The notes beneath the pieces are model-generated. The model made no database searches. It was not told where the DNA came from and was given only the letters and a program-made list of their open reading frames with translations. Positions 1 through 10,192 of a DNA stretch of 64,000 nucleotides are shown here, piece after piece (position 1 is the first letter of the stretch; each line of letters starts with the position of its first letter). This DNA comes from Channallabes apus (lineage: Eukaryota; Chordata; Actinopteri; Siluriformes; Clariidae): assembly GCA_030522415.1 (NCBI GenBank), contig CM060112.1:9382001-9446000 (forward strand), written 5' to 3'. The position numbers and the translations under genes are program-made.

Positions 1-842
1 CTGCGTGTAAGAGACTGCCATCAGTAACATGTGAGACAGGGAAGCGCATTGGCTGCTGGTCATCTCAGGGACACTGATAGTTATCGACCACTTAGTTGAA
101 TCTACTTTGAACAATTGTTGTGTAACCTGCAAAGCTGTCAGACACAAGAATTAAAAAGTGATTCCAGAGTTGATCCTCATGTCCCCTGTAGTTGGCTAAT
201 GGCTTTTTTCAAGTTTGAAGCAGAAGCTGATGTGCAAAGTCCCAGATAACTTGACATATATACGTAGACAGTCTGTGAAATAGTGTGTGAATATTGTGTG
301 AATAATGTGTGAAATCACATTACAGTACAGTATGTGATTTGGATGTTGTGTGCACACTATAATATATACTTTTAAAAATCAGTGGGGGAGACCAAATCAA
401 TGCTTCTCTTTTGCTTCTGCTATAGTATCAGTAGTACAAATTTTTTTTTAAATAGAAAGTTTAGCAAAGATGACACTCAAGAGACTTGAGCGCTTTGTAT
501 ACAAGAGACATAAGATGCACATACAGTGCAGCAAGCTGTTGTGTTTATTATGTTCAGTTACATTTATTCTATCTTGTTCTCCACTGAGACCATGGATGGA
601 TATGCAGTCAGACAATGCACTGATAATGTGTGTACTATGATTAGGTGATGTTGACAATTACAAAAGTAAACCTAAACCTTATAGAGGAGTAGGCTAATAA
701 TGATGTAAAATATGTGCTGTATAGTTTGTTGTGTGTAACAAAACTCAACATTTTTTCTTGTTCCAGTCTGTTGCCCATTACTCACTACAAAATGACTACA
801 ATTTAAAACTCAACCAACAAATTCTCACCCACTGTCACTCAG
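1..842. other. No gene or recognisable element
   Basis: Ordinary AT-rich sequence. Short reading frames occur but show no domain, codon bias or repeat signature. Nothing is called here. Confidence 0.5.
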
Positions 843-960
843 GGAGGTCTGGACTCTCTCCCAGAACCTATCCCAAAGGGCAGGGTACACCCTGAGAGAG
901 TGCCAATCCATCACCCGGAACATACACACAGTGTTAACCACTATACTACCATGCCACCCC
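843..960 (-). repeat. Diverged V-SINE fragment
   Basis: On the minus strand this carries the tRNA-like head (GGTGGCATGGTAGTATAGTGG, an A-box-like motif) close to the SINE 3' part (cccTGGGATAGG-like and gATGGATTGGCACtCT-like motifs). The central V domain seems deleted. It is the oldest-looking copy of the SINE family that recurs through the window. Confidence 0.6.
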
Positions 961-1409
961 AGCTAATAAATTATTGATACTAAATTAAATACATAATTTA
1001 TCACAAATCACCCTTTTGGCTATATATTCTCTGTATCAGTTTTCAATGCTTTTCATTTAATAATTTTAATTCATTTTTATTTTATTTTACTATGTGTAAT
1101 ACAGTATAAGACTAAGCTAATTTCATATGCAAATTATTCAAATTATGTAATTAAGGCAATTTAGATATGAACAGAAACACTTTTATAAATCTATTCTTTC
1201 AATGTACAGGTAAGCCTTGGATTGCGAGGCATAATTTTTTTTCAGGAGCATGCTTGTAATTCAAAACACTCATATATCAAAGTGAATTTCTCCATAAGCA
1301 ATAATGGAAACTAATTTGTTACAACCAAAAATATTCATATAAAATAATTAATATTATTTTTCTAATAATAGTATTATAATATAATAATATCTATTATAAT
1401 ATTATTCAA

Positions 1410-1798
1410 ATTCATTCATTCATTCATTCATTCATTCTCTATACCGCTTAATCCTGTGTTCAGGGTCGCGGGGGACCTGGAGCCTATCCCAGGAGACTTC
1501 GGGCACTAGGCGGGGTACACCCTGGACAGCGTGCCAATCCATCGCAGGGCACACACACATACACACATTCACACACCCATTCACACACTACGGGCAATTT
1601 GGGAACGCCAATTAGCCTAACCTGCATATCTTTGGACTGTGGGAGGAAACCGGAGTACCCAGAGGAAACCCACCAAGCACGGGGAGAACATGCAAACTCC
1701 ATGCACACAGAGACGGGAATCGAGCCTGGCCGGGGAATCGAACCCAGACCCTGGAGGTGCAAGGTGACAGTGCTAACCACTACACCACCGCGCCACCT
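1410..1798 (-). repeat. V-SINE, near full length (tRNA-derived)
   Basis: Reads on the minus strand from a tRNA-like head (A box TGGTGTAGTGG; B box GGTTCGATTCC) through the conserved V-SINE central domain (TTTGCATGTTCTCCCCGTGC, CCACAGTCCAAAGA) to a 3' part ending in the (ATTC)n/(GAAT)n tail at the left. Non-coding; mobilised by a partner LINE. The apparent reading frames across it are artefacts of the repeat. Confidence 0.85.
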
Positions 1799-1977
1799 AT
1801 TATTAAAATTATAAAGTAAAAATAAAACAAATGAACCTGCACCTTACCACTGAAAAGAATTATGGCTGAGGAGAGAGGAGAGGAGAAGGAGGGGGGCTAC
1901 TGTGTAGGATGACTTTGACTACAGATTAAACAGATGTATCTCCTGCACTGCTACAGCATTTTTAACGTTTCTCTTCA

Positions 1978-2125
1978 CAGGGGCTATTGTTGCAGTACAG
2001 TTACTAAAGAGCAATTACAACACTTGGAAACAAAATTAATTTTTTTTTTTTTTCGTGCACAAACAGTCACAATGTTATATTAAACTTGCACACGCTCATG
2101 GATGTTGACTATAAGAGTGTTGCAC
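1978..2125 (+). repeat. Left arm of 148-bp inverted repeat
   Basis: From CAGGGGCTATTGTTGCAG to GACTATAAGAGTGTTGCAC. It pairs as reverse complement with 2561-2707, with scattered mismatches and a short A/T-run indel. The two arms are separated by about 435 bp, so the strand could fold into a long hairpin. Confidence 0.75.
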
Positions 2126-2417
2126 ATGACTGAGCATGGGAGATGATTACCCACTATCCCACAGCATAAGAGAGAGAACCATTGGCTCAGTTGTGATCAC
2201 GTGATGCTCAGCAGACAAAGTGCATGCGTACTACTCGTATGTCAAGACCTCGCTCATTTATGAAGTTAAAATGTATTTAAAAATGTGCTCATCTCTCAAA
2301 ACACTCGAAGAAGTGAAGTTACTTACAACCTAATGGTTTCTCAGTAGCTGTTTTGACATTTACAACTTTATTAACACATTAGGCCATATTTTAGAAATGT
2401 TTTAAAAATGCCTTGAT

Positions 2418-3315
2418 GCTGAAATTAGAAAACTGTCAACTGAAATTAGCTTTAAAATGAAGACAATATGGGCTTTGTTGAAATTGCAGTTTTGTATTTA
2501 AGTTTTGCTTAATTTAAAGTAGTAGCATATCTACTATAACGTTGACTATAAGAATATCGCGTGCAACAGTCTTATAGTCAACATCTATGAGCGTGTGTAA
2601 AATTAACATAACATTGTGACTGTGTGAGCGTGTAGATTATTATTTTAAATTTTGTGTCCAAGTGTTGTGATTGCTCTTTAGTAACTGTACTGCAACAACA
2701 GCCCCTGACATTTCTTCATTAGTTAAATACTGTAGCATTTATATTTTTTTGCATTAAAATACTCACATAAAAGTCATTGCTACAGTATAGTAACATGCAC
2801 CTTCATGGAAATAGACATCTAAGCAGCTGTGTCAACCATCTGGGCTTGCTGCTGTTGCAAACAACTATTTGAGTTTGGCACATTTTCTTGAATCTTTCAA
2901 AGCCTTTTCTTCTTTAATTTGGTATTTTCCACTCTCCTTTTTCTTTTCTTTTTTAATCCATATAGATGAGAGAGCTTTCTGATGACCAATTAGGAATTGT
3001 GGACAACTCTCTCCACAATGCCTATGGTTGAGAATTTAAATTGTAGCTGCCTGCTCAAATTGCTCAAAGGTGAATTTTAATAGTTTGTAGGTTGTTTGTA
3101 AAGTTTGTAGATGGTTTGTTGATGGTTTGTTCATAATTGATTGTGGTGTCCTGAAATCCGTATTTAGTGTTGAGGCAAGGTGGTGTAGTGGTTAGTGTAG
3201 TGTCGCCTTGCACCTTCAGGGTCCAGGTTTGATTCCCGGCCAGAGTCGATTCCCGTCTCTGTGTGCATGGAATTTTCATGTTCTCTCCAATCTTGGTGGG
3301 TTTCCTCTAGGTACT
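2418..3315 (+). repeat. Duplicated block, copy A1
   Basis: This 898-bp stretch recurs at 10033-11580 (about 879 bp once the 666-bp element and 3-bp duplication there are removed). The match covers the right inverted-repeat arm, a unique middle and the first half of a plus-strand V-SINE. It starts and stops at no transposon end: the right limit lies inside the SINE at GGTACT. It is therefore a copied piece of DNA rather than an element. A1 retains the unfilled insertion site TTA at 2572-2574. Confidence 0.8.
2561..2707 (-). repeat. Right arm of 148-bp inverted repeat
   Basis: Reverse complement of 1978-2125. Its inner end also holds a perfect 13-bp inverted repeat (GTTGACTATAAGA at 2541-2553 against TCTTATAGTCAAC at 2570-2582). 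The same arm recurs in the block at 10033-11580, where it is split by a 666-bp insertion. Confidence 0.75.
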
Positions 3316-3530
3316 CCGGTTTCCGCCCAGTTCAAAGACATGTTAGTTAGGTTAATTGGTGTTCTCCAATTGCCCATGGTGTGTGAATGAGTGTGTGAGT
3401 GTGTACAGTATATGTCTGTGTGCCCTGCGATGGATTGGCACCCTGTCCAAGGTGTATCCTGCCTTGTGCCCTAATAGGCTCCAGGCTCCCCGCGACCCTG
3501 AATATGAGATTAAGCGGTAATGACGATGAC
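3174..3530 (+). repeat. V-SINE, plus strand
   Basis: Head AGGCAAGGTGGTGTAGTGGT with a small duplication of TAGTGT, B-box-like GGTTTGATTCC, central domain TTTTCATGTTCTCTCC, 3' part GCGATGGATTGGCACCCTGT and GATTAAGCGGTAATGA. Diverged from the copies at 1410, 15533 and 45381. Confidence 0.8.
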
Positions 3531-3599
3531 ACTGCCAGAATCCTCATAAAAACCTAATTCTTAACGTGTGTAATAAACTACTGAATGCTCTCTCACTCA

Positions 3600-3912
3600 C
3601 TCATCATCTATACAGTTTCAACTTGTGGGGGGCATGCATACTTGGGGCATGAACTGGGGTAGACTCTGGATGGGGTGCCATTCCATTGGGAAACACCTCA
3701 CATTCACATTCACACACTATGGACAATTTGGGAAAGACAATTAACCTAATATGCATGACCCACAACTATGGGAGGAACCTGGAAAACCCAGAGGAAATCC
3801 ACCAAGAATGGGGAGAACATGCAAAGTCTATGTACACAGATCCAAGGCAGAAATCAAACCTGGACCCTGGAGGAGCAAGGCTACAGTCCTATCCACTACA
3901 CCACCATACTGC
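3600..3912 (-). repeat. Diverged V-SINE, minus strand
   Basis: Contains the reverse complement of the central domain (GGGGAGAACATGCAAAGTC) and head (CCACTACACCACCATACTGCC). The 3' part is degraded. Reading frames across it are not genes. Confidence 0.7.
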
Positions 3913-4530
3913 CTGCATTTAACAGCTTCATTATTATGTTATACTAGGGACTATATAATGCATTGTGCTGTTACAGAAGTATCCATGGCAGTTTCATAGC
4001 TTCTGTATTCTGTAAGTTGAGTACCTACAGTACTGTATGGTCACATATGTAAAAATATATATATTTTTAAAAATACACAAATTACATGGTGTGCATTAAA
4101 AAGACTTTGTTGCACATGAGAGCATGTCTGATGTGTGTGAAAAGCTATGTGTTTTCGTACACATACAATTTTTTTTCTTTTTTTTTTTACTCGCATGAAA
4201 CCAGAAAACTTTTGTATTTCCATACTTATAAATCCAACACTGCACACCCAACTACTTAATAGTCAGGATAGTTCAGCAAGCAGATCTGAATATAGAAAAG
4301 GCTTTTGTAGCAATTCAGCATGAATTTGGTATGTTTGTAGTGGAGTTGTGGGTGATTACATCATGTTATGTCATAATCGCAAGTATATAGTACCATTTCA
4401 CAGGTGGTAATTTTAGTCATGCTATCGCAAAGAGAAACCAAGAACCATCTTGTCAAGAATTAAATGTCTTGACAAATCAAGTTAATATTTACTTTGCCTT
4501 GAATTTCTGAATTGGCTTTTCAAAAAGTGT
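3913..4530. other. No feature recognised
   Basis: AT-rich, without a credible ORF or repeat family. Confidence 0.4.
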
Positions 4531-4640
4531 GTGTGTGTGTGTGCGCGCGTGCGTAGGTGTGTGTGTGCGCGTGCGTAGGTGTGTGTGTGCATGTGTGTAG
4601 GTGTGCGTGTGTGTGTGTAAGCACATGTGCGTGTGTTTAA
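4530..4640. repeat. Compound (GT)n microsatellite
   Basis: Imperfect GT/GC dinucleotide tract with interspersed GTAG, for example GTGTGTGTGTGTGCGCGCGT. Alternating purine-pyrimidine sequence of this kind can adopt Z-DNA. Confidence 0.85.
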
Positions 4641-5511
4641 ACAGAATGTCTACCTCAGAACAAGAAAAGGCTCTTTTTTTATACTATTTAAATAGAAGCA
4701 ATTACCTGACCTGTCACCACCTGTCCTGGTGTGGACAGTAAGGGATACGATTAATTCCTGCTCTGAAAATTAGAGTTAAATCTAAAGTTTTTATGTTGTC
4801 AAATCTTATCAGGTTAAAAGGACATTCAGGTCTAGAAATTATGAAACCAGCCAGCATTAATAACCATTAAAATAGAAACTATGCCAGATAATTTGGCTAA
4901 GCAACCTTTATTTTCAAGTAATATAACTTGTCAAAGTAGTCTACACGAAATATGTTTCTGAGCAGCAATTTTAACCTGAAGGGCCAGTAATCAGCTTAGA
5001 AACACTACATAGGAAAAACTTTTTTCTTTCTTTCTTTAATGCTGTAGAGGGGAAATATGTAAAATTTATGCACACTTTCTATACATTCTTCTTCAGTTTC
5101 TATTGCCTTTTTTTTTTTTAAATAAGGCACCTTCAACTTTGTGCTTTCCTACAAGGCACTTAACCATTTGAATGAAATCTAACTGTCCAGAACATATTTA
5201 ATACTAGGACATAAACATATTATTAGGATTGTAAAAATATGACTAACTTTAAACAACTTTTATTAAAAAAGCCAAGTACATCCATTAAAGGTCTGTGTAA
5301 AGGGTATGAGTCAGAGAAGCGAAAGGGAGACCAAAGAAAAGTTAAACATGCTGCTGCCATCATGTGTTCTGACCTGTGTTATGTGTTCTGTTTTTGCTGT
5401 TCTGACAAATTCCAATCATATATAAGACAGCTCAACATTTTTTTCATTAAGTCCAATTTCCTGGACTTGTAGATGTCCTATAAACCGATTTTCTGATTTA
5501 AGATTATGAGC
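4641..5511. other. No feature recognised
   Basis: AT-rich. The short frame at 5239-5472 has no recognisable motif. Confidence 0.4.
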
Positions 5512-5835
5512 GGGGGCATGGTGGCATAGTGATTAACACTGTACAGTATCTGGGTTTGATTCCTACCTAGGGTCTGTGTGCATGGAGTTTGCATGTTCTC
5601 CCTGTGCTTAGTGGGTTTCCTCAGAGTACTCCAGGCTCTTCCAACAGTCCAAAGACATGCAGATTGGGCTATAATTGGCATTCCAACGTAACCGTAGTGT
5701 GTGAATGTGAGTGTGTCCAAATGAATTGGCACCCCATCCAGGGTGTACCCTGCCTCATTCCGATAGACTCCCCAGCAGGACCCCTGCAACCCAGTGGGTA
5801 AGGTGTTATAGATGAGTGAGTGAGTGAATAAGTGA
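5512..5835 (+). repeat. Diverged V-SINE, plus strand
   Basis: Starts GGGCATGGTGGCATAGTGAT, retains the central GGAGTTTGCATGTTCTCCCT and CAGTCCAAAGACATGCAGAT, and ends in a (GAGT)n tail. The hAT element at 5844 lies directly beyond this tail. Confidence 0.75.
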
Positions 5836-6011
5836 GTTTTGGATAGGGTTGTTCCGATTCCGATACTGGTATCGGAAATGCTGCCGATACCACAAAAAAA
5901 GCTGGCATCGGAATCGGCGAGTACTTGGGTCCACGTACCGATCCGATACCATTTTCCTAAACATAACCTATTTATGCCCGCTAGCTTTGCTAGCTTAGCT
6001 TACTTACAGAG

Positions 6012-6480
6012 TGTCACGGCGTGCGCCCAAATTGATATTGCTCCTCACTCACTAGTTAGGCGGCCTCCCCCCCCTTTAGGTATGTGAAGTAGCAGGGCCG
6101 CAGAATCAGGCAACGGCCCATGAGCTATCGGCGCTATAAAACACAGCGGGGAGTGTAGCTCGGGGTCTGACTGTTGGGAAGCTGGACTTTGCGACGATGT
6201 GATGCGCCCCAGAGACTTTAAAAAGGGGGGGGCACCTTTGATCTCCGCGAGAGGAGCGCGTGAACGAGCTGCACGAGCTGCGCGAGCTCCCGCGGCACCT
6301 TCACTTCCGCGTAGAGCCCGCCTTCGCATCACTGCCGCCGAAGGGGAAAAGACCGCAGAGAGCCTTTAACCCTTTCCTTCCCCATTTTTCTAAATAAATG
6401 ACCCTTTTTCCTGTAAGACCTCGCCTCGTGTCCGTGTTTCATGCTGTCGCCCGTGTGCACTTAGGGTCGAACCCGTTACA
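6012..6480 (+). mobile_element. Solo LTR inside the hAT element
   Basis: 469 bp beginning TGTCACGGCGTGCGCCC and ending CGAACCCGTTACA (TG...CA), flanked by CAGAG at 6007-6011 and CAGGG at 6481-6485, a 5-bp target duplication with one substitution. It contains a TATA box (TATAAAA, 6135-6141) and a polyadenylation signal (AATAAA, 6393-6398), which set plus orientation. The size, 5-bp duplication and layout fit a Ty3/gypsy-type LTR left after LTR-LTR recombination. The GC-rich reading frame on the opposite strand (6045-6332) is not credible as a gene. Confidence 0.8.
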
Positions 6481-6516
6481 CAGGGCTAGTAGTATTTTAC
6501 TTAAAAAAGAAATTGT

Positions 6517-6518
<2 letters not shown>

Positions 6519-6563
<45 letters not shown>

Positions 6564-6602
6564 GTACGTATGTGTATATATATGTATATATATATATATA
6601 CA

Positions 6603-6643
<41 letters not shown>
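6519..6643. repeat. (TA)n and (CA)n microsatellites
   Basis: A TA run at about 6519-6560, a mixed TATG/TA stretch, then CA repeats at about 6600-6643, inside the hAT element. They produce spurious low-complexity ORFs. Confidence 0.9.
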
Positions 6644-6645
<2 letters not shown>

Positions 6646-6906
6646 CAGATACACACCCAGGTATCGGATCGGTACTCGGTATCGGCCGATACCCTGAGCC
6701 CAAGTTTCGGAATCGGTATCGGGAGGGAAAAAATGGTATCGGAACATCTCTAGTTTTGGAACTCTTAAGTTATTAGGGAAACTCATGCTATGAATCTAGT
6801 CTAAATCACTTTTTTTGCATGCAGAAAGAAATAATATTCTTTGCCTTATATGCCTTAAGCACATTATGCTTTAATGTATCTAAAACATTGTTAAAGATAC
6901 AGGTTG

Positions 6907-6907
<1 letters not shown>

Positions 6908-6972
<65 letters not shown>
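6908..6972. repeat. (TTA)n-(TAG)n microsatellite
   Basis: A TTA trinucleotide run that switches to TAG near 6942. Confidence 0.9.
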
Positions 6973-6975
<3 letters not shown>

Positions 6976-7456
6976 TCGCAAACATTGTTTTTCATATACA
7001 ATCTATAAAACAATATTTTTTATTATACTGTATATATTTTATATATTTTTTATCTTAACATGCTTTATTAAAGTACTTAGAATGAATTTGGAATTTTCCC
7101 AATTAACAGGTGCTTTCAAAAAATGAAAACAAATGTTACCATAGACCAAAAATCAGACATCTGTTTTTGAGCTGTTTCTCAATAATGAAGGTAAGTGATC
7201 CAACTCAGTTTGAGGATTTTAGAAGTTCAATGATTTTCACTCAGCACCTGTGAACCAGACGATCTTTTTATGCTGTCTCTCAACAGAAGTACATTTCACC
7301 ATTACACATTCAGGTTTCATTTTGATTTCATTACACCTGACAAGCAATTTAAATACATAGTTTTATTCTTTAATTTCTTTATGTAAAAATGCCATTTCAA
7401 TAATTTTAACTTTATTCAACAAACATGTTGCAAATAATGTAGTATTTGATTATATA
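6973..7456. other. No feature recognised
   Basis: AT-rich. Nothing supportable before the Tc1 end at 7457. Confidence 0.4.
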
Positions 7457-8034
7457 CAGTGGTGTGAAAAACTATTTGCCCCCCTCCTGATTTCTTATTC
7501 TTTTGCATGTTTGTCACACAAAATGTTTCTGATCATCAAACACATTTAACTATTAGTCAAAGATAACACAAGTAAACACAAAATGCAGTTTTTAAATGAG
7601 GGGTTTTATTATTTAGGGAGGAAAAAAATCCAAACCTACATGGCCCTGTGTGAAAAAGTAATTGCCCCCTGAACCTAATAACTGGTTGGGCCACCCTTAG
7701 CAGCAATAACTGCAATCAAGCGTTTGCGATAACTTGCAACGAGTCTTTTACAGCGCTCTGGAGGAATTTTGGCCCACTCATCTTTGCAGAATTGTTGTAA
7801 TTCAGCATTATTTGAGGGTTTTCTAACATGAACCGCCTTTTTAAGGTCATGCCACAACATCTCAATAGGATTCAGGTCATGGCTTTGACTAGGCCACTCC
7901 AAAGTCTTCATTTTGTTTTTCTTCAGCCATTCAGAGGTGGATTTGCTGGTGTGTTTTGGGTCATTGTCCTGCTGCAGCACCCAAGATCACTTCAGCTTGA
8001 GTTGACGAACAGATGGCCGGACATTCTCCTTCAA
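7457..8034 (-). mobile_element. Truncated Tc1-like transposon (family 1)
   Basis: Begins after TA at 7455-7456 with CAGTGGTGTGAAAAACTATT and carries one terminal inverted repeat plus the C-terminal third of a transposase on the minus strand (stop at 7675). The retained protein includes [11 protein letters not shown] (second catalytic Asp) and [12 protein letters not shown] (catalytic Glu of DD34E). The 5' two thirds of the gene and the other end are missing. The breakpoint at 8034 abuts a DIRS end through a filler palindrome. Same family as the intact copy at 37937-39556. Confidence 0.85.
7675..8034 (-). pseudogene. Tc1 transposase, C-terminal fragment
   Basis: About 110 residues of the catalytic domain of a DD34E transposase, collinear with residues about 225-340 of the intact copy at 38316-39338. 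It retains the second Asp and the Glu but lacks the DNA-binding domain and first Asp, so it cannot be active. Confidence 0.85.
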
Positions 8035-8099
8035 AGGAGAATTCTCCTTCATTCTCGAGCAAAGTAACCCGAGACGTTCGCTTTCAAAAGCTACACTCG

Positions 8100-9240
8100 A
8101 TGCTGCGTGGAAATGCTATGGGAATGGACATACCAACGCCGCCACATTGCAAGTGTCTGGGCCCCCAGGGTTGTGTTTCTTGTGTGCATAATATCCAAGG
8201 AGGTCTCAGACCTAGCTCTTGGAGGCTGACTCGAGGACCTGTGAGCCCAGAGTAGCATGAACATCCAAATTATAAAATCTAACAAATGTGTGCGGAGAGG
8301 ACCAACCTGCCGCATCACACACTTGCTGCAAGGGGACACACCTCTTGCCAGCGCAATAGATGAGGCAATCCTAATACTAAGAACTAATACAACCTGTTAA
8401 CGTCAACGGACACTATGGACACTTTCATGCACATCTACCCTGACATTGGAACTCATATTTATGTTTATGTTTACATTCTGGACCCCTGCACAAGTCACTT
8501 TAATAAGGCACCTTAACACATGTTTCCATGCAAATTACTTGCACACCATACATCCTCCACCAAATTTCAATTTTAAAAGAAAATCTCTATTGTACAGTAT
8601 ATCTCTATTTTTATTTCCATTTTATGTACAGTATACTTTTATTTTTTTATTTCTATTTTTATTCTAGTTAAGTTAAAATTTTCCTATTTCTTTATTCATA
8701 TTTATTCCTTACTATAAGATTTAATTCTCTTTTTAAGGTCACTGGCGGTCGTGTAAGCATTTCACTGCATATCGTACTGTGTATGACTGTGTATGTGACG
8801 AATAAAATTTGAATTTGAATTTGAATCCCCCTGGTCGAATGAGCCCTGATTCCTAGTGGCGAAGTGTGACCATGTGCCTCGTAGGCTAGGGCAATAGCAT
8901 CTCTCACCCAATGTGACAGCGTTTGTCTAGTGGTGGCCGCCCCCCCAGTTGTGGTCCCCGTAGCATATGAAAAGCTGCTCTGACTTACTGTACGCCACTG
9001 GCTAGTGCGATGGACATAAATCTGATGAGTATGTACTGGACACAGTAAGTGAAGTCTTTCCTGCTTCGGAGCTGTAAAAGGTGGAGGACAGCTGGGTCCA
9101 TGGTTGAGAATGGAACTTTCGGAAGAATGTTCGGGTGAGGATGCAGAATAGCTTTGACTAGCCCAGTCTAGGCAGGATGGGGAGACTGACAAAGCCTGCA
9201 GATCTCTAACTCTCTTCAAAGAACTAATGGCCATAAAAAA
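8100..9240 (-). pseudogene. DIRS tyrosine recombinase, interrupted
   Basis: The N-terminal piece (9240-8829) carries the DIRS motif LQALSVSPSCLD and reaches the HxxR box as AHSTRG. The sequence is then broken by a LINE tail (8372-8823) with AATCC duplicated on both sides. Beyond it the frame resumes with IASSIALARGVS, then after a frameshift CDAAGWSSPHTF and RFYNLDV, whose Tyr is the expected nucleophile. The enzyme would join circular DIRS cDNA to the genome. Several substitutions, one frameshift and the insertion make it non-functional. Confidence 0.8.
8372..8823 (+). mobile_element. 5'-truncated LINE tail inserted in the DIRS recombinase
   Basis: About 450 bp of LINE 3' UTR ending ACGAATAAAATTTGAATT plus further (TTTGAA) units. 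AATCC flanks it at 8367-8371 and 8824-8828, and removing the insert with one copy restores the HSTRGIASS reading. The same tail occurs in reverse at 14158 and 28577, so one LINE family was active repeatedly. Confidence 0.85.
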
Positions 9241-9277
9241 ATAATCTTGAGAGTCAGAAGCCTTTCGGGCGCTGACT

Positions 9278-9970
9278 CTAGTGGTTTGAAAGGCGAATGT
9301 AAATCAGGAACTTGTCCTGTGCCCAAAGAAGAATCTGGTGTGCTAGCTTGTTCAAGCGGCACGAGCGCAGCCTGCCCTGGAGATTTATATACGAGACTAC
9401 CGTAGTGTTGTCCACCTGCACTAGGACATGGTAGGCCAGAAATAGAGTCATCATTTCGAGGCAATTGATGTGCCATGCAAGAAAATCACTTCTCCAGCTC
9501 CCTTGGGCTGGACAGCCATCTAAGACCGCACCCCATCCCGTGAGGGAAGCATCTGTCGTTAGCATCTTGCGACGACAAGATGGACCTAGAGTGGGACCCA
9601 TAGTCAGAAACCAGGCTCTAAACGACATAGAAAGGGTACAAAGTCTCTGGTGAGTAACCCTTATTTGCCTCTGCGGATTGGCCCTCAAGTGAAATGCTCT
9701 CATTTGCAGAAGGACGAAAGGTATCACCGTGGACACAGCTGCCATGAGACCTATAGATCTCTGAAATTGATGAACAGTCACTTTGTGGTCTAGCTTGATT
9801 TCCTTCAGAGTGTTGAGATTGATTTCAACATGAGCAGAAGACAGCTGTGCCCGCATTGTGATCAAATCCCATGTGATACCCAAATATGTTGTCCTCTGAA
9901 CAGGAAAGAGCACGCTTTTCATGGCGTTGAGTCTCAATCCTAAGGAACGGAGATGAGCTAGGATGATATT
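9278..9970 (-). pseudogene. DIRS reverse transcriptase 3' part and RNase H
   Basis: The protein has the DIRS connection region (LRLNAMKSVLFPVQRTTYLG, GLMAAVSTVIP) followed by an RNase H domain with TTDASLTGWGAVLDG (first Asp), HINCLEMMTLFLAYH (Glu) and VQVDNTTVVSYIN (Asp). The RT catalytic YxDD region upstream is missing. The region then passes into the tyrosine recombinase near 9240 after a frame change. A partial second copy of the upstream part lies at 11581-12002, about 5 percent different. Confidence 0.8.
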
Positions 9971-10032
9971 CTGATGTTGAAGTGCTTGGGGGAAGCTCGC
10001 TCTTGCGGCCAGTCGATATGCAGCCGCTCGAT
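9618..10032 (-). repeat. DIRS segment, duplicate 1
   Basis: 415 bp matching 11581-12002 with roughly 20 differences plus small indels. Both copies end at the same sequence (CAGCCGCTCGAT). They flank the inserted block 10033-11580 in direct orientation. Confidence 0.85.
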
Positions 10033-10192
10033 GCTGAAATTAGAAAACTGTCAACTGAAATTAGCTTTAAGATGAAGAAATGATGGGCTTTGTTGAAATT
10101 GCAGGTTGTCATGCTGTAAGTTTTGCTTAATTTAAAGTAGTAGAATATCTACTATAACGTTGACTATAAGAATATCGCGTGCGACAGTCTCA

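Larger units (their letters stand above)
1205..2325. mobile_element. Interspersed DNA-transposon-like repeat, split by a SINE
   Basis: The left part (GGATTGCGAGGCATAATTT, then ACACTCATATATCAAAG) and the right part (GTATGTCAAGACCTCGCTC, then CAAAACACTCGAAG) read as imperfectly inverted ends of one element. I recall this as a common fish repeat but cannot name its superfamily. The V-SINE at 1410-1798 interrupts it, and the inner region contains one arm of the inverted repeat at 1978-2125. No coding sequence is seen. Boundaries are approximate. Confidence 0.45.
5844..6752. mobile_element. Non-autonomous hAT-type element with 8-bp target duplication
   Basis: Inverted ends TAGGGTTGTTCCGAT (left) and TAGAGATGTTCCGATACC (right, reverse complement) fit hAT termini. 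The flanks repeat GTTTTGGA perfectly at 5836-5843 and 6753-6760, the 8-bp duplication expected of hAT transposition. Subterminal copies of GGTATCGG and CCGATACC recur on both sides and are likely transposase-binding repeats. Without the LTR at 6012-6480 the element is about 440 bp and lacks a transposase. The right half contains (TA)n and (CA)n tracts. Confidence 0.85.

Noticed and set aside
1484..1814. ORFs of 98 and 71 residues, with near-identical frames at 15593-15817
   Set aside because: They are frames through V-SINE copies and recur only because the SINE does.
6045..6332. 95-residue Ala/Arg-rich minus-strand ORF
   Set aside because: Lies entirely inside a GC-rich solo LTR oriented the other way; composition explains it.
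6439..6786. Overlapping reading frames of Tyr/Ile/Cys/Val repeats on both strands
   Set aside because: Translation of (TA)n and (CA)n microsatellites inside a hAT element; no coding character.
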